From Nitrospirae bacterium RIFCSPLOWO2_02_FULL_62_14 (GTDB lineage Bacteria; Nitrospirota; Nitrospiria; Nitrospirales; Nitrospiraceae): a DNA stretch of 35,161 bases. Positions 1 to 7,598 of this stretch are shown here, piece after piece; within the stretch, counting starts at the first letter, position 1, and every line of letters starts with the position of its first letter. The position numbers were made by a program, and so were the translations under genes. Under the pieces are notes generated by a model. That model was not told the DNA's origin and made no database searches. It worked only from the letters and a program-made list of their open reading frames with translations. The stretch covers positions 6,549 through 41,709 of the forward strand of contig MHEU01000076.1 in NCBI GenBank assembly GCA_001805245.1, written 5' to 3'.

Positions 1-27
1 AGTTGGAGACCGTTTTCAGCATCCTGT
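1..27. repeat. Partial end of the 126-bp palindromic repeat, cut by the window edge
   Basis: Read on the minus strand, bases 27 to about 8 contain CAGGATGCTGAAAA, which resembles the terminal arm of the full fold-back element at 18339-18464 (CAGGATG, then TGAAAAAG or TCAAAAAG). The sequence lies a few bases 3' of the SRP RNA on the minus strand, so it may form or replace that gene's terminator. Only one arm is in the window, so the assignment is tentative. Confidence 0.4.
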
Positions 28-32
28 TATGC

Positions 33-133
33 GGGGCCAGGTGATCCTGCGGCACACCGAACTACCCGCTTACCGTTGCTTCCTTCCGGACCTGGCGGGG
101 TTCACAGGGTTCGGTTGCACAGGGCCCGGCCCC
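33..133 (-). ncRNA. ffs: Signal recognition particle RNA, small bacterial type (4.5S-like)
   Basis: The minus strand carries the SRP RNA apical hallmark CAGGUCCGGAAGGAAGCA, the GNRA-type tetraloop region with the symmetric and asymmetric loops bound by Ffh. The 5' end GGGGCC pairs with the 3' GGCCCC to close a helix of about 100 nt, the usual length of the small SRP RNA without an Alu domain. With Ffh and FtsY this RNA directs nascent inner-membrane proteins to the translocon. Ends are placed by the closing helix and may be off by a few bases. An AAGTC-word repeat lies directly upstream. Confidence 0.93.
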
Positions 134-142
134 TTATCGTTG

Positions 143-224
143 AGTCGAAAAGTCCGAAAGTCCAAAAGTCTATAAAGTCTTGATTCAGACTTTCTGACTT
201 TACGACATTACGACTTTATGACTG
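143..224. repeat. AAAGTC-word opposed repeat, copy 1
   Basis: The left half is a run of degenerate 8-9-bp words ending in AAGTC (GAAAAGTCC, GAAAGTCC, AAAAGTC, TAAAGTC). The right half is the same word inverted (GACTTT, GACTTTAC, GACTTTATGAC). The two halves can fold back on each other. Related copies lie at 695-771, 19428-19513 and 24306-24388. This copy is immediately upstream of ffs on the minus strand, so it could also hold the ffs promoter. I know no established name for the family. Confidence 0.75.
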
Positions 225-229
225 TCTCT

Positions 230-360
230 GGTATGGCGGAGAGGGTGGGCATTCGAAGTCGCGCTCGCGACTCGCGCTCCCACTGAGGGGGCCAGCCCCC
301 TCGTGTCTCCCCACGCGGGGGAGCTTCTCCCCCGCGATCCCCCTCGTTCGAATCCCACCC
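230..360 (-). repeat. tRNA-Ser 3'-end duplicate and multi-hairpin structured segment
   Basis: Bases 230-249 are an exact 20-bp copy of 534-553, the 3' acceptor end, CCA and flank of tRNA-Ser; the match continues into the T-loop with one inserted base. A second, inverted tRNA-like T-arm piece lies at 344-360. On the minus strand these two pieces pair (GGGTGGGATTCGAA with TTCGAATGCCCACCC) and enclose three strong hairpins: CGCGGGGGAG/CTCCCCCGCG, GAGGGGG/CCCCCTC and GTCGCG/CGCGAC. The arrangement resembles an att-site duplicate beside a cruciform, but there is no integrase gene nearby. Confidence 0.7.
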
Positions 361-367
361 AAAATGC

Positions 368-476
368 TTGTCGCGGAGCGACACCTTTTCCCGGCCATGG
401 AGCTTTGTGATTCGGTGGTACAACTGGCGCGTCACTGCCCGATTGCATGCCGTCAGAATGTTCCAGTCGCGCCAAA
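368..476 (-). repeat. tRNA-downstream two-hairpin element, copy A (after tRNA-Ser)
   Basis: On the minus strand this starts TTTGGCGCGACTGGAACATT, has an inverted TGGCGCG...CGCGCCA stem, a middle TACCA motif and ends with GTCGC-TCC-GCGAC. The same order and wording recur at 3698-3807 and 25780-25887, each 3' of a tRNA. Here it starts about 60 nt after the tRNA CCA. No open reading frame is conserved across the three copies. It may be a processed RNA, a terminator or a tRNA-targeted mobile remnant. Confidence 0.85.
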
Positions 477-537
477 TACCGAGCGTAGCGGCCACAGGTC
501 AAACACCACTTGAAGGGGTGTCGCCCGCAGCGAGGTA

Positions 538-627
<90 letters not shown>

Positions 628-653
628 GTGTCCAGACCATTCGCGAGGCACGC

Positions 654-659
654 ATCTTA
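654..659 (-). promoter_or_regulatory. Candidate extended -10 box for tRNA-Ser
   Basis: On the minus strand TGCTAAGAT (extended -10 form, TG-n-TAAGAT) lies 27 bases upstream of the mature tRNA 5' end. No convincing -35 hexamer is visible 17 bases further upstream, which is tolerated for extended -10 promoters. Confidence 0.35.
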
Positions 660-694
660 GCATGGCGGGGGAGGGGGAGGCTACCGGAGCGGGT

Positions 695-771
695 AGTCGA
701 AAGTTTGAAAGTCCAAAGTCTGAAAGTCCTCATCGACTTGACGACTTTATGACGCGGCGACTTTTCAACCG
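695..771. repeat. AAAGTC-word opposed repeat, copy 2
   Basis: Words GAAAGTTTGAAAGTCC, AAAGTC and GAAAGTCC are followed by inverted words GACTTGACGACTTTATGAC and GACTTTT. The copy ends just before the stop codon of the barrel protein gene at 777, as the other copies also crowd gene ends. It could act as a fold-back terminator for that minus-strand gene. Confidence 0.7.
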
Positions 772-776
772 CCTCA

Positions 777-1757
777 TTAGAACGTGTATCGCAGGCCAAA
801 CGTGATCCCCTGCCGGATGCTGCGGAATTCGTTCAACGGCAGTGGCTGCGAGTCTCCGGTTGTTCCGCGGAAGACGACGTCGCCGCTGCCGACTCGCTGC
901 CACCAGTAGCGATAGCCGACATCAAAGAAGAGCTGTTGGTATACCAGCAGGCTGGCGTTCGCCTCGCCGTTGAATCCGATCCCGTTCCCGGTCATGGTGA
1001 TGCTGGGGTCCTGCTTGAGGTCGGTCCGCAGGTGATGAATGTCCTTGTTGTTCAGGTGCGAGACGAGGAATGTGGCCCGTCCGTCGAGGCTGACCCGGGG
1101 GTGAAGGCGCGTTTCACCTTCAAGCCCGATCCGAAACGAATCCCACCTCGAGGTATTGGTCAAAACCAGTTGATTGACATATGACACGGTACCCGCCGGA
1201 TTGCACCGCACGCCCGGCGCCGTGCACTCAATCTGGCCGACTCCGTACGCCTGCAGTTTCTCCTCCCGATGCTGGTAGCCGAGGAAGGCGCCCAGCGAGG
1301 CCTGCTTCTGCCAGATATCAATCTGGGCCCCAAGGTCGGCGTTCAGATACCAGATGTGGCTGCCATCCAGGTCGCTGAAGGTGCGTGAGTAGCGTTGCTG
1401 TCCGGCCAGGTAATCGTCATCCACAAGGCGTCCACCGCCCACCGTGCCATAGCCGGCCTGCCCGCGTAGAAAATACTGAAAGGTGCGCTTGTCGAACGAC
1501 ACTTTGCCTCCCAGTTCGGTCACGTTCGTGCCCACGTCTTTAAAGTCCAGTTCGGAGGTGGGGTTCCCGAACAGCGCCGATTGGTTGTAAAAACTCCAGC
1601 GGGTCTTGCCCTCGGTCAGCCAGGAGGTGAGGGAGACGTCCACACGGAGGTCTGAAGATTTATAGAGTGGTTCGGCGGCAACGCCTGTCGAAAAAGCTGC
1701 CGTACAGACCAACACTCCGGCCATGACGACGGGGGCCTGCCATGGTGCGAAAGTCAT
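777..1757 (-). CDS. Outer-membrane beta-barrel protein, possibly omptin-like
   Basis: The 326-residue product starts with a short basic-free n-region, a hydrophobic core (residues 9-25) and a likely signal peptidase site after GVAAE. The rest alternates polar and hydrophobic residues with many aromatic belts (YRYWW, FFDVGYRYW) and ends in Tyr-Thr-Phe, the C-terminal aromatic signal recognised by the BAM complex. The spacing of DLGAQIDIW, FRIGLEGE and GFNGEA segments suggests a barrel of about 10-12 strands; the overall look recalls omptin-fold proteins but I cannot place the catalytic acids. Two cysteines in one predicted external loop (around ECTAPGVRC) may form a disulfide. It is transcribed alone, with opposed AAAGTC words at its 3' end. 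Confidence 0.75.
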   Translation of the reverse strand: MTFAPWQAPVVMAGVLVCTAAFSTGVAAEPLYKSSDLRVDVSLTSWLTEGKTRWSFYNQSALFGNPTSELDFKDVGTNVTELGGKVSFDKRTFQYFLRGQAGYGTVGGGRLVDDDYLAGQQRYSRTFSDLDGSHIWYLNADLGAQIDIWQKQASLGAFLGYQHREEKLQAYGVGQIECTAPGVRCNPAGTVSYVNQLVLTNTSRWDSFRIGLEGETRLHPRVSLDGRATFLVSHLNNKDIHHLRTDLKQDPSITMTGNGIGFNGEANASLLVYQQLFFDVGYRYWWQRVGSGDVVFRGTTGDSQPLPLNEFRSIRQGITFGLRYTF

Positions 1758-1849
1758 GGCTCAGCTGTACAGCGAGCCATGACTTTGCGTCAACTAGGGA
1801 GAGAAACCGTGATCGCTACCGGTAGATGCTATCAAAAGGGCGATTGCCC

Positions 1850-1855
1850 TATAAT
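1850..1855 (+). promoter_or_regulatory. -10 box TATAAT upstream of a tiny ORF
   Basis: A perfect TATAAT lies 75 bases before the start of the small reading frame at 1930. The -35 position (TGCTAT) is poor. The intervening leader contains a short hairpin (CGCAC-GGT-GTGCG) before the strong Shine-Dalgarno sequence. Confidence 0.45.
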
Positions 1856-1929
1856 TCCGCTCGATATTCGGGACGCCCCCAAGGTTTAGGGGCCTGCGCA
1901 CGGTGTGCGGAGCTTGGCAGGAGGTCTGT

Positions 1930-2007
1930 ATGAGAAGGATGCCGGCGTTCGTCGCGATCGTGGTGCTCATCGTGACCGTGGGATCGGCAGGCGCTCATCA
2001 TCAATGA
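1930..2007 (+). CDS. Tiny signal-peptide-like ORF (25 aa) with in-frame TGA
   Basis: The frame begins at ATG 1930 preceded by a perfect AGGAGG at 1919-1924, and a TATAAT box lies upstream. It encodes a basic start (MRRM), a hydrophobic core and GSAGA, which is a classic export signal with a cleavage site, and then stops at TGA 2005-2007 after HHQ. The same frame stays open for 15 further codons beyond the TGA (to TGA 2053-2055) and encodes a basic tail ending RRKKTDPKH. This may be a small exported protein broken by a nonsense change, a regulatory leader peptide, or a recoded stop. No SECIS-like element could be judged. Function unknown. Confidence 0.45.
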   Translation: MRRMPAFVAIVVLIVTVGSAGAHHQ

Positions 2008-2122
2008 TGGGTGGTGGCGCATTATCGGAGAAAAAAGACCGATCCGAAGCACTGAACTGACACACGCCACAGGCTGGACGACCCAGTTGCAGACTTCGGA
2101 TCACGTCTTGCCGGCGGCAGGC

Positions 2123-3199
2123 CTAGCTGAGGTGTTCGTCCATATCCAGCTGTTTGGTCGACCAGTTCAAAGCTTCTTTTAAATTCTGCAGATCCTTATT
2201 CTCAGGGTCCCGTATGTGCAAAACTTTCTTGTACAACGCTCTCAGCGGTGCGAGTGCCCGTTTGTCCGGAATTTTCCCAAGGGCCCACACGATCTCGGTT
2301 TGCACTCGAATATCGATACCGGGAGCATCGAGCATGGAGAGCAATGGGTCGACGACTCGTACATCCCCGTTAATGCCGCCGATCTTTCCGAGCCCTTTGG
2401 CGGCTGCGGCCTGGAGATCCGGTTGTTTCGCGGTCTTCAGAATATCGACAAGAATAGGAATGCCATCGGGCCCAAGATCCCCGAGTGCTACCGCAGCCTC
2501 TTTGTTGAGTTCCCGATCCTTCAGCGCTTCCTTCAGGCGAGGGAGCGCCGCGTCGGCCTGCATCTCGCCGAGCAGCGAGATGATTTTCAAGCGGCGCACC
2601 TGATCGCCCTTGGAGTTGTCCAGCACTTTCAGTAGCCGGTCCGCCTGTCCCCAGTCGGCCGCGACAATGACCGGGAAGTCGTACGTGCCGAGCAAGTCCT
2701 TGAGTTTCGCCATGGCATACTCGCCGGGATCTCCGGCGTTGGCCTTCAGCGCGGCGTCCGCGGCGTCCTCGAAGTCCGTGCGAACCTCCTTCTGCCATTT
2801 GATTTTCATGTTTCCCAGCGTGTAATTGAGCTGGCAGGCGGGTCCCTTCCACACGCGCGATGGCGAATCGGGGAGGTCGGCGTCGCCGCCGGACGCGGTC
2901 GTCCCTTCCCACGTTTTTCGCTGTTCGCACTTGACCTTGAAGACCACGTCATGCGGTTTAGAGGCGTCGGTCACCACGGTGTAGCCGATATCGGCAAGGC
3001 GACCGGCGACCATGTCCCGGATCGGTCCCGCAGGTACTGAGCCCTTGTCGGTGAGTGCGACCACGTCGACGAGAACGGTTTGGATTTTCAACAGCTGGAT
3101 CTTCTGCTCGGGCGTGAAATAATCCCGGTAGGCCCAGCTGGTCGTCTGCGGGAGGATGAAGAACGACAGGACAACGGCGGTCATGATGACGCGTTTCAT
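2123..3199 (-). CDS. Exported HEAT-repeat protein
   Basis: The product is 358 residues when started at ATG 3199 (MKRVIM), where a typical signal peptide begins; a frame extension to 3247 adds only 16 non-signal residues. After the signal, residues 25-190 form an unrecognised domain with two Cys (VKCEQ, PACQL). Residues 190-330 contain about four HEAT-like units with the LGDLGPDG and LGKIGG signatures (PBS-lyase HEAT type). Such repeats make an alpha-solenoid for protein binding. The product probably acts in the periplasm. It is a solitary gene. A second HEAT protein lies at 8288-9118 but shares only the repeat motif. Confidence 0.8.
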   Translation of the reverse strand: MKRVIMTAVVLSFFILPQTTSWAYRDYFTPEQKIQLLKIQTVLVDVVALTDKGSVPAGPIRDMVAGRLADIGYTVVTDASKPHDVVFKVKCEQRKTWEGTTASGGDADLPDSPSRVWKGPACQLNYTLGNMKIKWQKEVRTDFEDAADAALKANAGDPGEYAMAKLKDLLGTYDFPVIVAADWGQADRLLKVLDNSKGDQVRRLKIISLLGEMQADAALPRLKEALKDRELNKEAAVALGDLGPDGIPILVDILKTAKQPDLQAAAAKGLGKIGGINGDVRVVDPLLSMLDAPGIDIRVQTEIVWALGKIPDKRALAPLRALYKKVLHIRDPENKDLQNLKEALNWSTKQLDMDEHLS

Positions 3200-3511
3200 A
3201 CGGCACCCCCATATCCAGCGTGCGTGAGCCGCCCGCTTCGATCGCATGCAGGCGGAGAAGATATTTGCCGCAAGTACGTCATCGGTTTCTCTGCGCGCTC
3301 AAGTCGGCCGGATGGCGGGAGGGACATGCATTACGCATGTGGCAGAAGGGACGATGCCGGACAACAGACAACCGGTCCGCCTCATCGACCACCCGGTCAT
3401 GCGCCCGTGCGAAATACTATACCAGTATACTGCGATTGACAGGTCTGTGCCACCCCTTCCGATTCGTCGCGCCCTGCACGGTGCGCCATGCTCCGCGAGC
3501 CGTGTGATTGC
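3200..3511. other. Intergenic region without a supported gene
   Basis: The overlapping open frames here have no start context or protein-like character. A perfect 10-bp palindrome CAGTATACTG lies at 3423-3432, a possible operator or simply chance. The region should hold the promoter of the minus-strand HEAT gene. Confidence 0.5.
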
Positions 3512-3541
3512 TTGACAGTGGCGCGCAGGGGCCTGTACAAC
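3512..3541 (+). promoter_or_regulatory. Sigma-70 promoter of tRNA-Leu(UAG)
   Basis: A perfect TTGACA at 3512-3517 is followed after 18 bases by TACAAC at 3536-3541, preceded by TG. The mature tRNA begins 70 bases downstream, which leaves a 5' leader for RNase P to remove. Confidence 0.6.
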
Positions 3542-3611
3542 AGGCTCACGTGTCGGCGTAGAACTGGGCGGTTACGTGGTTCCGAACCGGCTCGATCATC
3601 GTGCCCCGGGC

Positions 3612-3694
3612 GCGAGAGTGGCGGAACTGGCAGACGCGCGAGACTTAGGATCTCGTGGGAAACCGTGGGGGTTCAAGTCCCTCCTCTCGCACCA
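3612..3694 (+). tRNA. tRNA-Leu (anticodon UAG)
   Basis: Acceptor GCGAGAG pairs with CTCTCGC, the anticodon stem CGAGA/TCTCG encloses loop CTTAGGA with anticodon TAG, a long variable arm is present, and the T-arm reads GGTTCAAGTCC. The discriminator is A and CCA is encoded. It reads CUA/CUG leucine codons. The two-hairpin element starts three bases after the CCA. Confidence 0.97.
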
Positions 3695-3697
3695 CGT

Positions 3698-3807
3698 TTT
3701 GGCGCGACTGGAACATCCCGGCGGCATGCGTCAGGCAGTGACGCGCCAAGCCTACCAACAGGCAATGGCCACGTACACCATAAATTGGTGTCGCGCTGCG
3801 CGACGCC
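3698..3807 (+). repeat. tRNA-downstream two-hairpin element, copy B (after tRNA-Leu UAG)
   Basis: This copy starts TTTGGCGCGACTGGAACATC, closes its first stem with CGCGCCAA (8 bp), carries the TACCAACAGG middle motif and ends in a near-perfect palindrome GTCGCGC-T-GCGCGAC. It begins only 3 nt after the tRNA CCA, so it must be in the primary tRNA transcript unless termination is immediate. The tig start codon is about 90 bases further on. Confidence 0.88.
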
Positions 3808-3898
3808 ATTTCCAGTGCCAAGTGGCACTCCTCATGGGATGGGTCAGTGAGCGAGGCACGAACGATAAGCCATCCCTTACCATCGAACTGAGAGGACC

Positions 3899-5230
3899 AT
3901 GAAAGTCGAAGTCACAGAACTGGGCCCGATCAAGCGGTCGTTGAAAATCGAGGTCCCGCAGGAAGACGTCAACAAGCAGTTTGCCGAAGTCTATGCCGAC
4001 CTGAACCGGCAGGTCCGCGTGCCGGGCTTCCGGCCCGGCAAAGCACCGCAGGCTCTTCTGGAACAACGGTACGGCAAGGATGTCGGCGAAGACGTCGTCC
4101 GCCGTATCATCCCGACGTATTATGAAAAGGCCATCCGTCAGGCCGGCATCGTGCCGATCGTGGTGGAAGTCCCGCCGATCGAACGGGTCAAGATCAAGAA
4201 GGACGCGCCGTTTTCCTTTACGGCCACCGTCGAGATCAAGCCCAAGATCGAATTGCGCGATTATAAGGCGCCTAATCCCATCTCGCTGAAAATCGACACG
4301 CGCACGGTGGCCGACGATCAGATCGACAAGGCGCTGACGGTGCTGCGGGAGCGGCAGGCCCAACTGGAGGCGGCGCCGGCCGGCACCGCGCTGGCCGACG
4401 GCTCCTACGCCGTGCTGGATGTGGAGGGGTTCGTCGATCTGGCGCCGCTGGAGGGCGCGAAGAAGGAAGGCCACCTGCACAAGCTCGGCGCAAAATTATC
4501 GGTGATGGGGCTGGAAGTGGACGAGCAGTTGATGGGGAAGAAAGAGGGCCAGGTGGTCGAAATCTCCCAACCCTATCCGGCCACCCATCCGGACCAGAAA
4601 CTGGCGGGGAAGACGGTGGTGTTCCGGATCAAGGTCGCCGCCGTGAAGCAGAAGAAACTGGTTCCGCTGGATGACGAATTCGCCAAGGATTGCGGCCCCT
4701 ACCAATCGGTGGCGGAATTGAAAGAGAAGCTGCGCGAGGAAATGGAGAAGGCGCTCAAGAAGGACATCGAAGAGACCTACAAGGACACCATCCTGAAACG
4801 GCTGGTGGAGACGCATCATTTCGATATTCCGGAAACGCTGGTCGACCGTGAATTGCAAGCGATGATCCGGCACCGGGTGGAACAGGAAATACGGATGAAG
4901 GGCAAGAGCCGGGCGGACGAACTGGAAGATCCGGCGGTGCGGCAGGAGGCCTTCAAAAAGTGGCGGGAGGATTTTCTCCCCGAGGCCCAGCGCCGCGTGA
5001 AAGTCGGCATGATCCTGGAAGCGATCGCGGAGAAAGAAGGGCTCACGGTCGAGCAGGAGGACCTCGATGCCGAAGTTCAGCGCATGGCGTCGGAGCTGCG
5101 GATTTCCGTCGAGGAGATCGCCAGGATCGTCAAGAGCGGCGGCGAAGAGGCGATGGATGAACTCCGCGGCCGGATCTTGGCGGACAAGTCGCTGGATTTC
5201 GTGTATCGCCACGCCATGATCCAGAAGTGA
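3899..5230 (+). CDS. tig: Trigger factor, ribosome-bound chaperone
   Basis: The 443-residue product has the three trigger-factor parts. The N-terminal ribosome-binding domain spans residues 1-115 and contains the signature GFRPGKAPQ at about 42-50. The FKBP-type prolyl isomerase domain spans about 155-245. The helical C-terminal chaperone arms span 260-443, with the family-typical FDIPETLVDRE segment. It binds L23 at the ribosome exit and shields nascent chains. The start follows GAGAGG with good spacing. It is the first gene of the tig-clpP-clpX block, a widespread order linking folding of new proteins to ATP-dependent degradation. Confidence 0.97.
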   Translation: MKVEVTELGPIKRSLKIEVPQEDVNKQFAEVYADLNRQVRVPGFRPGKAPQALLEQRYGKDVGEDVVRRIIPTYYEKAIRQAGIVPIVVEVPPIERVKIKKDAPFSFTATVEIKPKIELRDYKAPNPISLKIDTRTVADDQIDKALTVLRERQAQLEAAPAGTALADGSYAVLDVEGFVDLAPLEGAKKEGHLHKLGAKLSVMGLEVDEQLMGKKEGQVVEISQPYPATHPDQKLAGKTVVFRIKVAAVKQKKLVPLDDEFAKDCGPYQSVAELKEKLREEMEKALKKDIEETYKDTILKRLVETHHFDIPETLVDRELQAMIRHRVEQEIRMKGKSRADELEDPAVRQEAFKKWREDFLPEAQRRVKVGMILEAIAEKEGLTVEQEDLDAEVQRMASELRISVEEIARIVKSGGEEAMDELRGRILADKSLDFVYRHAMIQK

Positions 5231-5316
5231 GCCGGAAAGATGCCGAAATGCTGCCGTCCGGCCTGCATTGTGGTAAGATGCCCCATCAGTGATGAGAGCA
5301 GAAAGGAACCGTCCGT

Positions 5317-5952
5317 ATGCTGGTGCCGATCGTTGTAGAGCAGACCAATCGCGGCGAGCGCGCCTATGACATCTACTCGCGCCTTCTCAAGGACCGCATC
5401 ATTTTTCTGGGCGCGCCGATTGACGACATCTTCGCCAATCTGGTGATCGCCCAGCTCCTGTTCCTGGAGGCGGAAGACCCGGAGAAGGACATCAATCTCT
5501 ATGTCAATACCCCGGGGGGAAGCGTGACGGCCGGCCTGGGCATTTATGACACGATGCAATACGTCAAGCCGCCGATCAATACGATCTGTCTGGGGCAGGC
5601 GGCGAGCATGGGCGCCCTGCTGCTGGCGGCGGGTACGAAGGGCAAACGGTTTGCACTGCCGAACGCGCGGGTCATGATTCACCAGCCGATGGGCGGGTAC
5701 CAGGGACAGGCGACGGAGATCGACATCCACGCCCGGGAAATTCTCAAGATCCGGGAACGGCTCAACGAAATTCTCGCCAAGCACACGGGCCAGCCGCTCG
5801 AAAAAATCGCCAACGACACGGAACGGGACTACTTCATGTCGGGCGAGGAAGCGAAGCGGTACGGGCTGATCGACGAAGTGATTACGCGACCTCCGAAAGC
5901 GCTCAAGAGCGTCGCCAAGGATTCCGGGGGCGACGGGACGAAGGACAAGTAG
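5317..5952 (+). CDS. clpP: ATP-dependent Clp protease proteolytic subunit
   Basis: The 211-residue product carries the serine-protease triad Ser97 (QAASMGA), His122 (MIHQPMGG) and Asp171 (ERDYF), and the oxyanion segment VNTPGGSV at 63-70. ClpP forms a double heptameric chamber that degrades proteins unfolded by ClpX or ClpA. The start [19 protein letters not shown] is the family's usual processed N-terminus, and the frame is preceded by AGAAAGGA. It follows tig by 86 bases and precedes clpX. The C-terminal tail ([11 protein letters not shown]) is short, charged and probably disordered. Confidence 0.98.
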   Translation: MLVPIVVEQTNRGERAYDIYSRLLKDRIIFLGAPIDDIFANLVIAQLLFLEAEDPEKDINLYVNTPGGSVTAGLGIYDTMQYVKPPINTICLGQAASMGALLLAAGTKGKRFALPNARVMIHQPMGGYQGQATEIDIHAREILKIRERLNEILAKHTGQPLEKIANDTERDYFMSGEEAKRYGLIDEVITRPPKALKSVAKDSGGDGTKDK

Positions 5953-5965
5953 CCAGCAGCGGTTT

Positions 5966-6210
5966 GCAGGATGTTCAAAAAGGCATCCGGCAAGGGCAGC
6001 GAGGGGGGAATCTCAACCTACTGTAGGCAAAGTAACTCTCCCCCCGCGATGTGACCCGTCTAGAGCCTCTGGGTCGAACGATCGAACGCGGCGGTTCAAG
6101 CGAAGCTTGGTAGTTGACGGACTGCAAAACGCTGGCGGGTTTTCTCCGGCGGCGTCAATTGAGAGGGGCTTCGCCCGGTGAGCCGCCGGCTCAAGCGAAG
6201 CTTGGTATGG
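5966..6210. repeat. Mosaic of repeat fragments between clpP and clpX
   Basis: Three pieces are visible. Bases 5966-5984 match one arm of the 126-bp palindrome (GCAGGATGTTCAAAAAGGC). Bases 6012-6112 are related to 11357-11456: both start near CCTACTG-AGGCAA, continue through CTCTCC and CGCGAT, and end TCAAGCGAAGC-TGGGTA or CTTGGTA. Bases 6182-6210 repeat that end a third time (TCAAGCGAAGCTTGGTATGG). The final piece runs into the Shine-Dalgarno sequence of clpX, so the repeat supplies its ribosome-binding context. Confidence 0.7.
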
Positions 6211-6217
6211 AGGCGGC

Positions 6218-7462
6218 ATGCCCAAACAAGAGAAGTCGGATCGTCATCTCAGGTGCTCGTTCTGCGGGAAAAGCCGGGATGAAGTCCGCAAGCTGATCGC
6301 CGGCCCCACCGTCTATATCTGCGACGAGTGCGTCAATCTCTGCAACGACATCATCGCGGAGGACTGGGAAGAAGCGAAAGAGGAGATTTCCTCCAAGCTC
6401 CGCAAGCCGCACGAAATCAAGCACCACCTCGATCAATATGTGATCGGGCAGGACCGCGCGAAGAAAATCCTGTCCGTCGCCGTCCACAACCACTACAAGC
6501 GCATCTCCGCCAACGAGGTGGATGATGTCGAACTGCAAAAAGGCAACATTCTGATCGTCGGGCCGACCGGCACCGGCAAGACCCTCCTGGCACAGACGCT
6601 GGCCAAGTATCTGGACGTGCCGTTTACGCTCGCAGACGCCACCACGCTGACCGAAGCGGGCTATGTCGGCGAAGACGTCGAGAACATCATTCTCAAGCTG
6701 CTCCAGGCGGCGGACTACGACGTCGAGCGTGCCGAGCGCGGCATCGTCTATATCGACGAGATCGATAAGATCAGCCGCAAGAGCGACAGCCCGTCGATCA
6801 CGCGCGACGTGTCCGGCGAGGGTGTCCAGCAGGCGCTGCTGAAGCTCATCGAAGGCACGGTGGCGAATGTGCCTCCGCAGGGCGGCCGCAAGCATCCGCA
6901 CCAGGAATTCATCCAGGTGGACACCAGCAACATTCTGTTCATCTGCGGCGGGGCGTTTGTTGGATTGGACGCGCTCATCGAGCAGCGGCTCAACAAGAAG
7001 CAGATGGGGTTCGGCGCGGACATCAAGACCAAGGGCGAGAAGCGGCTCGGCGAGATCCTGGCGCACGTGCAGCCGGAGGACCTGTTGAAGTACGGGCTGA
7101 TCCCCGAATTCATCGGCCGGCTGCCGGTGGTGGCGACGCTGGAAGAACTGGACGAAGCGGCGCTGGTCCGCGTGCTGACCGAGCCCCGCAATGCGCTGGT
7201 CAAGCAGTACGAGAAATTAATGTCGTTCGAAAAGGTGAAGCTGAAATTCACCGACGGCGCGATTACCGCCGTGGCGCGCAAGGCGTTTTCTCAGAAAACC
7301 GGCGCGCGGGGCTTGCGGTCGATTCTCGAAGAGGTCATGCTGGATCTGATGTACGAGATTCCGTCCCAGAAACAGATCAAGGAAGTGCTGATCAACGAAG
7401 ATGTGATTGTCGGCAAGAGCCAGCCCATCCGGATCTACGAGCAGGACATGAAATCGGCATAA
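6218..7462 (+). CDS. clpX: ClpX, AAA+ unfoldase of the ClpXP protease
   Basis: The 414-residue product has the N-terminal C4 zinc-binding domain (Cys13, Cys16, Cys35, Cys38), Walker A GPTGTGKT at 115-122, pore loop GYVG at 147-150, Walker B IDEID around 178-182, an MGF docking loop for ClpP near 268, and the sensor-2 GARGLR motif near 357. It unfolds tagged substrates and threads them into ClpP. The start follows GGAGG at 6208-6212. The gene closes the tig-clpP-clpX block and is followed by a strong terminator. Confidence 0.98.
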   Translation: MPKQEKSDRHLRCSFCGKSRDEVRKLIAGPTVYICDECVNLCNDIIAEDWEEAKEEISSKLRKPHEIKHHLDQYVIGQDRAKKILSVAVHNHYKRISANEVDDVELQKGNILIVGPTGTGKTLLAQTLAKYLDVPFTLADATTLTEAGYVGEDVENIILKLLQAADYDVERAERGIVYIDEIDKISRKSDSPSITRDVSGEGVQQALLKLIEGTVANVPPQGGRKHPHQEFIQVDTSNILFICGGAFVGLDALIEQRLNKKQMGFGADIKTKGEKRLGEILAHVQPEDLLKYGLIPEFIGRLPVVATLEELDEAALVRVLTEPRNALVKQYEKLMSFEKVKLKFTDGAITAVARKAFSQKTGARGLRSILEEVMLDLMYEIPSQKQIKEVLINEDVIVGKSQPIRIYEQDMKSA

Positions 7463-7488
7463 GAGCCGGTCTGAGGTCGAATCTCATG

Positions 7489-7527
7489 ACGGGGTGTTCC
7501 TCGAATGAGGAACACCCCGTTGTTTTT
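7489..7527 (+). terminator. Rho-independent terminator after clpX
   Basis: ACGGGGTGTTCCTC and GAGGAACACCCCGT form a perfect 14-bp stem with a GAAT loop, followed by TGTTTTT. Confidence 0.95.
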
Positions 7528-7598
7528 CAGTCAGTTACGCACCCTCCGGCATACGCTATACTTGCGGATTGAAACTGCACCGTGGAGAACTCGCATCA

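Noticed and set aside
230-249. A second, complete tRNA-Ser gene
   Set aside because: Only the acceptor/CCA and part of the T-arm are present; no D-arm or anticodon arm can be formed.
2005-2007. Selenocysteine codon in the tiny ORF
   Set aside because: No SECIS-like hairpin could be shown and the protein is not a known selenoprotein; kept only as a low-level question.
6191-7066. Long minus-strand frame opposite clpX
   Set aside because: It mirrors the certain clpX frame and has no signature of its own.
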